Origin: an uncultured Chloroflexota bacterium
GTDB lineage: Bacteria; Chloroflexota; Anaerolineae; Anaerolineales; Anaerolineaceae
NCBI GenBank assembly: GCA_902795255.1
Contig: CADBKS010000148.1
Coordinates: 1-10,727 of the forward strand
DNA: 10,727 nt
Direction of reading: 5' to 3'
Shown: positions 6,758-10,727 of the stretch, one piece after another
Position numbering within the stretch: the stretch's first letter is position 1
Layout: each line of letters opens with the position of its first letter
The notes under the pieces: generated by a model
The model's database searches: none
What the model saw: the letters and a program-made list of their open reading frames with translations, nothing else
What the model was told of the DNA's origin: nothing
Program-made: the position numbers and the translations under genes

Positions 6758-7438
6758 ATGAAACGGAACCATTTCACGAAAACAGTTTTGATTTTTACCG
6801 CAGTCCTGATCCTGTTGTCACTTGCTTTCCCGGCCCTGGCTGAGAACAGTACGCCGGCCGGTTCTGCGCTTTATAAATTGAGATCCGCGGAACGCGGAAG
6901 ATCCGGCACGGAAAACGGCGGTGCGGAAACATCAGCCGCCCCGAATAAAGATGACGGCCGCTCATGGAATGTTTTGGATACGGATGAGGAGAACAGCGAT
7001 TCGTATTATGAAAGATACTGCGGAACGGGTGAAAATTCACAGAGCGGCTGCCGGAATATGAACTCCCGCCGCCAGGGCTGCAGGGGATACGGCAGGTTCA
7101 CGGATGCCGAAGACGGCCGGGGCTGTCAGAACTGTCCTTATCTTGATGAAACAAACGGCAGCTGTACGGATGAGAATAACTGCGGCGGCTGCAGCGGAAA
7201 CTGCATTGGAAATGAAGGGTGCACCGGCACGTACACCGGTAACTGCAACGGAAATGAAGGATGCACCGGAACCGAATCCGGTAACTGCCCCGGAAATGAA
7301 AGATGTACGGAGACCGGCACCGGAAACTGCATCGGGAATGAAAAGGGTACCGATACCGGCACCGCTCGGGAATATTCCCGGATGAATGGTTCCCGCTCAG
7401 GCCGCGGCCGCGGCTGCGGTTGCCGCTCCGGCAGATAG
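6758..7438 (+). CDS. Secreted cysteine-rich protein with four tandem 14-residue repeats, family not recognised
   Basis: A 226-residue exported protein of unknown function. Residues 1-28 are a signal peptide: KR near the start, a hydrophobic core TVLIFTAVLILLSLAF, and a cut predicted after AFPALA. Residues 29-85 are polar and low in complexity. From residue 88 on there are 17 cysteines, in CGT, GCR, GCQNC, GSC and CGGC settings. Residues 147-202 are four repeats of 14 residues with a GNCxGNExCTxT pattern, giving a strict alternating cysteine spacing of 6 and 8. The fourth repeat has lost its second cysteine (GNEKGT). The tail (211-226) is Gly/Arg rich and ends GCGCRSGR. There is no sorting signal or C-terminal anchor. 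It is the only plus-strand gene here, with its own promoter and terminator. Disulfide-rich surface protein, metal binder or substrate of a modifying enzyme are all possible. No function is assigned. Confidence 0.72.
   Translation: MKRNHFTKTVLIFTAVLILLSLAFPALAENSTPAGSALYKLRSAERGRSGTENGGAETSAAPNKDDGRSWNVLDTDEENSDSYYERYCGTGENSQSGCRNMNSRRQGCRGYGRFTDAEDGRGCQNCPYLDETNGSCTDENNCGGCSGNCIGNEGCTGTYTGNCNGNEGCTGTESGNCPGNERCTETGTGNCIGNEKGTDTGTAREYSRMNGSRSGRGRGCGCRSGR
7196..7363 (+). repeat. Four in-frame tandem 42-bp repeats
   Basis: Units at 7196-7237, 7238-7279, 7280-7321 and 7322-7363 each encode one 14-residue GNCxGNExCTxT unit. GG(A/T)AACTGC begins every unit and GGAAATGAA or GGGAATGAA follows in each. 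Units 1 and 2 are most alike, and unit 4 has drifted and lost a cysteine codon. The pattern indicates internal duplication within the gene. Confidence 0.9.
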
Positions 7439-7462
7439 AGATAAGCAGCAATACCTCTCACA

Positions 7463-7498
7463 AAAAAGATCCGGCTGAATGCTCAGCCGGATCTTTTT
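7463..7498. terminator. Strong bidirectional intrinsic terminator
   Basis: A perfect 16-bp stem (7463-7478 with 7483-7498) and the loop ATGC. The stem core is GATCCGGCTGA/TCAGCCGGATC. It is flanked by an A-run and a T-run, so each strand reads a GC-rich hairpin followed by at least five T. It lies between the convergent cysteine-rich protein gene (stop at 7438) and hydrolase gene (stop at 7537) and can end both transcripts. Confidence 0.93.
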
Positions 7499-7536
7499 GT
7501 GCGGATCAGCGGTTTTCTCCCGGAAATACCGGAGCT

Positions 7537-8328
7537 TTATTCTTTCAGAAATTCCAGGATCCGGTCCTGATAGTCCGGGGCTTCGTCATAGACGGCATGC
7601 CCGTATTCTTTGTAAATATAACAGCTGCAGCCGATTTTTTCCGCAATTTCCTCGGATGCTTCAGGCCCGAAGATCCTGTCTTTTCCGGCACCGAGTACCA
7701 GAACGGGACAGCTGATCCGGTGCAGGTCTCCGGTGATATCAAATCTCTCAATGCCCCGGGCCAGGATCATGAAGCGTTCCAGGTCCTCATTGCTCACGCC
7801 TTCCCCTGCAGCCAGGATCAGGTCTTTGTACTGACGGAAGAAATTCTCCGTGTATACCATTTCGGCGAAATTCCGGTTCAGTTCGGTGGTTTTCCCTTCC
7901 CCGGCCAGGCGGATCCAGTTCCGGACGACTTCGGCGGAATGCTCCGGAGTACGTGCGGCGGTCGAGCCCAGCACCAGTTTGGCGGCAAGATCCGGATGAT
8001 CCGCCGCGATGCACTGGGCGATCATGCCGCCCTGTGATGTGCCGAAAAGAAAGATGTGCTGCAGACCGATCGTGCTGACCGCCAGGGCTGTGTCCCGTGC
8101 CATATCCCGGATCGGATACACGGGCGGCAGCTGTGCCCTGCGGTCCATCACATAAACTGTATATTCTTTCGTGAATTTCCGGTATGCCTCAGCGATGGCG
8201 TCGGCAGCGCTCATTACGCTTTTCAGGCTCAGTCCCGGAAGGATCACGAATGGTTTCTCTCCGGTTCCGAAATGAAAATAATTCATTTCGAATGTGTTGG
8301 TTCTGACGGTTTCGATCTGAATGCCCAT
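7537..8328 (-). CDS. Alpha/beta hydrolase
   Basis: A 263-residue cytoplasmic alpha/beta-fold hydrolase with no signal peptide or membrane segment. The catalytic triad is visible: Ser98 in the nucleophile elbow GTSQGG (96-101), Asp217 in LGAGKDRIFGPE, and His244 in YGHAVYDEAPD. The oxyanion region is ILPGLSLKS at 29-37, and PVLVLGAGKDRIFG is the usual strand before the acid. Length is normal for the small carboxylesterase/thioesterase/lactonase group, but the natural substrate cannot be read from the sequence. ATG at 8326-8328 has a gagg ribosome site 6 nt upstream. It is the last gene of the phosphatase-regulator-kinase operon, 44 bp after the kinase stop with no terminator in between. It is therefore probably co-transcribed, though it need not be part of the signalling. 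Confidence 0.9.
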   Translation of the reverse strand: MGIQIETVRTNTFEMNYFHFGTGEKPFVILPGLSLKSVMSAADAIAEAYRKFTKEYTVYVMDRRAQLPPVYPIRDMARDTALAVSTIGLQHIFLFGTSQGGMIAQCIAADHPDLAAKLVLGSTAARTPEHSAEVVRNWIRLAGEGKTTELNRNFAEMVYTENFFRQYKDLILAAGEGVSNEDLERFMILARGIERFDITGDLHRISCPVLVLGAGKDRIFGPEASEEIAEKIGCSCYIYKEYGHAVYDEAPDYQDRILEFLKE

Positions 8329-8372
8329 TATTTTCCTCTGAAAATCATCATTATCAGGTACCTTTGCCGATT

Positions 8373-9896
8373 TTACAGCTGTTTTTTCTGCAGCCCCGGG
8401 AAGCCGGTTTTGTCAATGCTGAAACGGAATACGCTTCCTTCTCCGGGACTGCTTTCGGCGCTGACTTCCGCGCCGTGAAGTAAGGCGATCTGTTTTACGA
8501 TCGCAAGACCGAGCCCCGAAACGCCTTTGTTTCCGCGCTGCCGGTTTGTATAATATTTTTCCCAGATGTGCCCCAGCTCTGCAGGGTCGATCCCGGAACC
8601 GTAATCCCGAACCTCCAGCTCGACAGTTTCTCCATTCCGGACCGCCACGGTAATGCGTTTATCCTCACCGCTGTGGCGGATGGCGTTATCGATCAGGTTG
8701 TAGACCGCGCGCTCCAGCATTTCCGCGTTTCCCCGTACGGTGCAGCCGGGAGCGATTTCCCGTTCGATCGTTCCGCCTTCTTTGGCAAAAAGAGGCTCAA
8801 AGCGGATGATCACCTCTTCGGTCAGGGCGCTGAGATCGACCTCACCGAAGGCCTGTTTCTGATCTTTTTCCTGCAGGCGCGAATATTCAAGGATCTCGTT
8901 GACCAGTGCGGTCAGGCGGTCGGCTTCTTTGATGATGATCCCGGTATCCGTATTCCGCTGTTCCTCATCTTCCCAGGAGATATCCCGTACCATCTCCGCG
9001 TAACCTTTGATCATGGTGAGCGGTGTGCGCAGGTCATGGGAGACATTGGCCAGCAGCTCTTTCTGGTAATTTCTTGCTTCACTCAGTTTTGCCGTGGACT
9101 CCGAAAGCGAATCGTTCAGTTCGTCCAGCTCCCTGCAGAAACCTTTTTGAAAGTGCTCTTCATAATGTTCTCCGCCCAGCATCTTTGCCTGTTCGGTAAG
9201 CTGGTCGACCGGTTTGGAGAAGCGGCGGGCGATCAGCCATGCGATCACAAAAGCGATCACCAGGGAAAGCAGCGTGACCCAGAGCAGGATCATGCGGATG
9301 ATGGAAGCGGCTGCGCCGACCGCGTCCAGCTGTCCGGAAACGTAAAGGACTGCCGGCTCATCGTCATCATCCTCCAGCGTGATATACCTTCCGTAAATAT
9401 AGTGGTTCCCGGAAGTATACCCGACGCTCCCGGTCCCGCTTCCGCTCAGACGGGTAAGGAACTGATCGTAATCATCCGGCAGACCGCGGTACATTCCCAT
9501 TCGGGGACCATCGTTTTCATCGAAGTTCCTGTCCGACATCATTCTGCCCATGCCTCTGCCCATACCCATCATGCCGGAGCCCATGCCGAAGCGGGACATC
9601 TGCGTGAAATAGGGCGATAAGGAATCCGAGCTGAAGATCACATTACCGTCTTCATCCGTTATGTAAACGAGCAGGGAATCTTCGATCGTGATCCGGTCGA
9701 TCACATCCGGCAGGTCGTCTTCCCGGCTGGATCCGGCGATACGGTCTCCCGCGGAGCGGATGTTCCGGATCATCATATCATTGTAAAACTGCTGCAGAAA
9801 TACCGTCTGCAGGATCCACAGCAGGGACAGTATGATGGCCGCGAAAACGATGAAATAGGTCCAGAGTTTGGAACGGAAAGTTTGTGTTTTATGCAT
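8373..9896 (-). CDS. Membrane sensor histidine kinase with methionine-rich outer loop
   Basis: A 507-residue orthodox sensor kinase (EC 2.7.13.3). Layout: membrane segment 11-34; extracytoplasmic sensor about 35-200; membrane segment 203-223; HAMP about 225-277; HisKA with NVSHDLRTPLTMIKGY (phosphorylated His287); ATPase domain with the N-box NLIDNAIRHS (400-409), G1 DYGSGID (431-437), F-box-like IWEKYYT and G2 GVSGLGLAIVKQ (458-469). All catalytic motifs are intact. The sensor carries a Met/Gly-rich stretch at about 100-135 with ten methionines, and a run of acidic residues (LEDDDDE, 174-180). No His or Cys lies in the methionine stretch. The ATG at 9894-9896 overlaps the regulator stop by 8 nt, giving translational coupling. 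A TTG directly before it could add one residue. It should phosphorylate the regulator encoded just upstream. The signal is unknown, and copper(I), silver or oxidants are guesses. Confidence 0.94.
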   Translation of the reverse strand: MHKTQTFRSKLWTYFIVFAAIILSLLWILQTVFLQQFYNDMMIRNIRSAGDRIAGSSREDDLPDVIDRITIEDSLLVYITDEDGNVIFSSDSLSPYFTQMSRFGMGSGMMGMGRGMGRMMSDRNFDENDGPRMGMYRGLPDDYDQFLTRLSGSGTGSVGYTSGNHYIYGRYITLEDDDDEPAVLYVSGQLDAVGAAASIIRMILLWVTLLSLVIAFVIAWLIARRFSKPVDQLTEQAKMLGGEHYEEHFQKGFCRELDELNDSLSESTAKLSEARNYQKELLANVSHDLRTPLTMIKGYAEMVRDISWEDEEQRNTDTGIIIKEADRLTALVNEILEYSRLQEKDQKQAFGEVDLSALTEEVIIRFEPLFAKEGGTIEREIAPGCTVRGNAEMLERAVYNLIDNAIRHSGEDKRITVAVRNGETVELEVRDYGSGIDPAELGHIWEKYYTNRQRGNKGVSGLGLAIVKQIALLHGAEVSAESSPGEGSVFRFSIDKTGFPGLQKKQL

Positions 9897-10569
9897 CAAA
9901 TTTATATCCCACGCCGCGGATCGTCCGGATCAGGTCCCGGTATTTGCCCAGCTTGCTCCGGAGCAGTTTCATCTGCCAGTCCACGGTCCGGTCGTAACTG
10001 AAGTATTCGTACCCCCAGACGCTGCTCAGGATCTGTTCACGGGTCATCACGACGCCTTTGTGCTGTGCCAGATAAAGCAGCAGGTCAAACTCTTTGGCGG
10101 TGAGTTCCGTAGGTTCACCGTCCAGATAAACGACCCGGCCCTGTGTATCGATCGACAGTCCGCCGAATTCCATGAGTATAGTTTTCTTCTCTGTTCCCGC
10201 GGCGTCTTTTGCATGGCGCTTTATGATCACATTCAGGCGGGCCATCAGCTCTTTCGGGGAGAAAGGTTTGGTGACATAGTCATCCGCTCCGACTTCAAAG
10301 CCGGTCAGCTTGTCATATTCCGCACCGCGGGCGGAAAGCATCAGGACCGGGATATCCTTGAATTCATGGATCTGCCGGGTCGCGGCAAACCCGTCCATCT
10401 CCGGCATCATGATGTCCATGACGATCACGTCAAAGTCCTCTTTCCGGCAGGCTTCAACTGCTTCGGCACCGTTCGCCGCGCCGACGGTCTCATATCCTTC
10501 ATGTTCCGCGTACCGGCAGATCAGGCGGCGGATATCCTCTTCATCATCAGTTACCAGGATCCGCGGCAT
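9889..10569 (-). CDS. OmpR/PhoB-family response regulator
   Basis: A 226-residue DNA-binding response regulator that takes a phosphate from the partner kinase and controls transcription. Receiver domain 1-118: acidic pair DD at 8-9, phospho-acceptor Asp52 in VIVMDIMMPEMDG, switch Ser79 in VLMLSA, and Lys101 in YVTKPFSPKEL. Winged-helix DNA-binding domain about 130-226: LTAKEFDLLLYLAQHKG, then VMTREQILSSVWGYEYF, RTVDWQMKLLRSKLG (recognition helix) and IRTIRGVGYKF (wing). The recognition helix reads VDWQMKLLR where VDVHIRRLR is common, so its target site may be unusual. ATG at 10567-10569 has a tggag ribosome site 7 nt upstream and lies 3 bp after the phosphatase stop. Its stop overlaps the kinase start. 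Which genes it controls is not shown. Confidence 0.95.
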   Translation of the reverse strand: MPRILVTDDEEDIRRLICRYAEHEGYETVGAANGAEAVEACRKEDFDVIVMDIMMPEMDGFAATRQIHEFKDIPVLMLSARGAEYDKLTGFEVGADDYVTKPFSPKELMARLNVIIKRHAKDAAGTEKKTILMEFGGLSIDTQGRVVYLDGEPTELTAKEFDLLLYLAQHKGVVMTREQILSSVWGYEYFSYDRTVDWQMKLLRSKLGKYRDLIRTIRGVGYKFDA

Positions 10570-10572
10570 CGC

Positions 10573-10727
10573 TCACTCCAGATAAATATTCCGTAATTCC
10601 GCCCGTTCTTCATCGGTGATATGAAGACCGTCCCGGATATAACGGTCAAAGCTGCCCCAGCGTGTTTCCGCTTCCGTGTAAGCTGCTTCCAGGTATTCCC
10701 GCCAGGCGGCGAACATATAGCGCAGGG
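10573..10727 (-). CDS. Protein tyrosine phosphatase (Y_phosphatase3 type), C-terminal 50 residues only
   Basis: The 3' end of a gene that enters from the right edge. Only 50 codons and the TGA are visible. The end reads YLEAAYTEAETRWGSFDRYI, then RDGLHITDEERAELRNIYLE. The pattern of ExxYGSFDxYIRDGLxxT/SDEExxxLRxxYL is the hallmark C-terminus of secreted or cytoplasmic tyrosine phosphatases of the PF13350 family (IphP/PtpB-like). The catalytic HCxxGKDR loop would lie outside the window, so activity cannot be judged. It is the upstream gene of the regulator-kinase pair with a 3-bp gap, so the three are surely one transcript. The link to phosphotyrosine or phosphoinositide signalling is inferred from the family. 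Confidence 0.8.
   Translation of the reverse strand, partial: LRYMFAAWREYLEAAYTEAETRWGSFDRYIRDGLHITDEERAELRNIYLE

Noticed and set aside
7196..7363. 42-bp repeats as a CRISPR array
   Set aside because: The repeats are directly adjacent with no spacers, stay in frame and encode the protein repeat.
8568..9620. Plus-strand reading frame of 350 codons
   Set aside because: It is antisense to the histidine kinase, which has every catalytic motif on the minus strand.
9897..9899. TTG as the kinase start codon
   Set aside because: It sits directly before an ATG in the same frame. ATG is the more usual choice and changes the protein by one residue only.
9868..10596. Plus-strand reading frame of 242 codons
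   Set aside because: It is antisense to the response regulator and shows no domain or ribosome site.

Overview
The window comes from a moderately GC-rich anaerobic-type bacterium. The best fit is Chloroflexota, class Anaerolineae. The main pointers are the 980-residue membrane protein, whose N-terminal PH-like module and C-terminal HGWCWYYE/NDPxERxPFIE region both resemble families I know mainly from Anaerolineae, and the bactofilin. The two-component proteins would also fit a GC-rich Clostridia, so the placement is an inference and not a proof. Nearly all genes are on the minus strand. No tRNA, rRNA, CRISPR array, transposase or phage gene was seen.

Left part (1-6614, minus strand, read right to left): a surface-glycan operon. 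It starts at a strong sigma-A-type promoter at 6621-6649, whose predicted start point falls on the ATG of the first gene. The order is a NeuD/PglD-type sugar acetyltransferase, a bactofilin, a DegT/DnrJ-type sugar aminotransferase and a 980-residue fusion of a PH-like membrane module with a GT-C-type glycosyltransferase. The gaps between these are 13, 21 and 21 bp. After a 330-bp gap with no convincing gene comes a GT4 glycosyltransferase that runs off the left edge. The aminotransferase and acetyltransferase would make an N-acetylated amino sugar, the glycosyltransferases would use it or related sugars in a surface polymer, and the bactofilin may scaffold the machinery. The sugar dehydratase that such a pathway needs is not in the window.

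Middle (6615-7500): a 143-bp divergent promoter region, then the only plus-strand gene. It encodes a secreted, cysteine-rich protein of 226 residues carrying four tandem 14-residue repeats, and I do not recognise its family. It ends at a strong terminator at 7463-7498 that works for both strands.

Right part (7537-10727, minus strand): a signalling operon, again read right to left. It holds the last 50 codons of a protein tyrosine phosphatase of the Y_phosphatase3 type, an OmpR/PhoB-type response regulator, a histidine kinase whose outer loop is very rich in methionine, and an alpha/beta hydrolase. The first three are packed with a 3-bp gap and a short overlap, and the hydrolase follows after 44 bp.

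The most notable items are the cysteine-rich repeat protein, the PH-like/GT-C fusion, the probable leaderless transcript, the bactofilin inside a sugar operon and the methionine-rich sensor loop.
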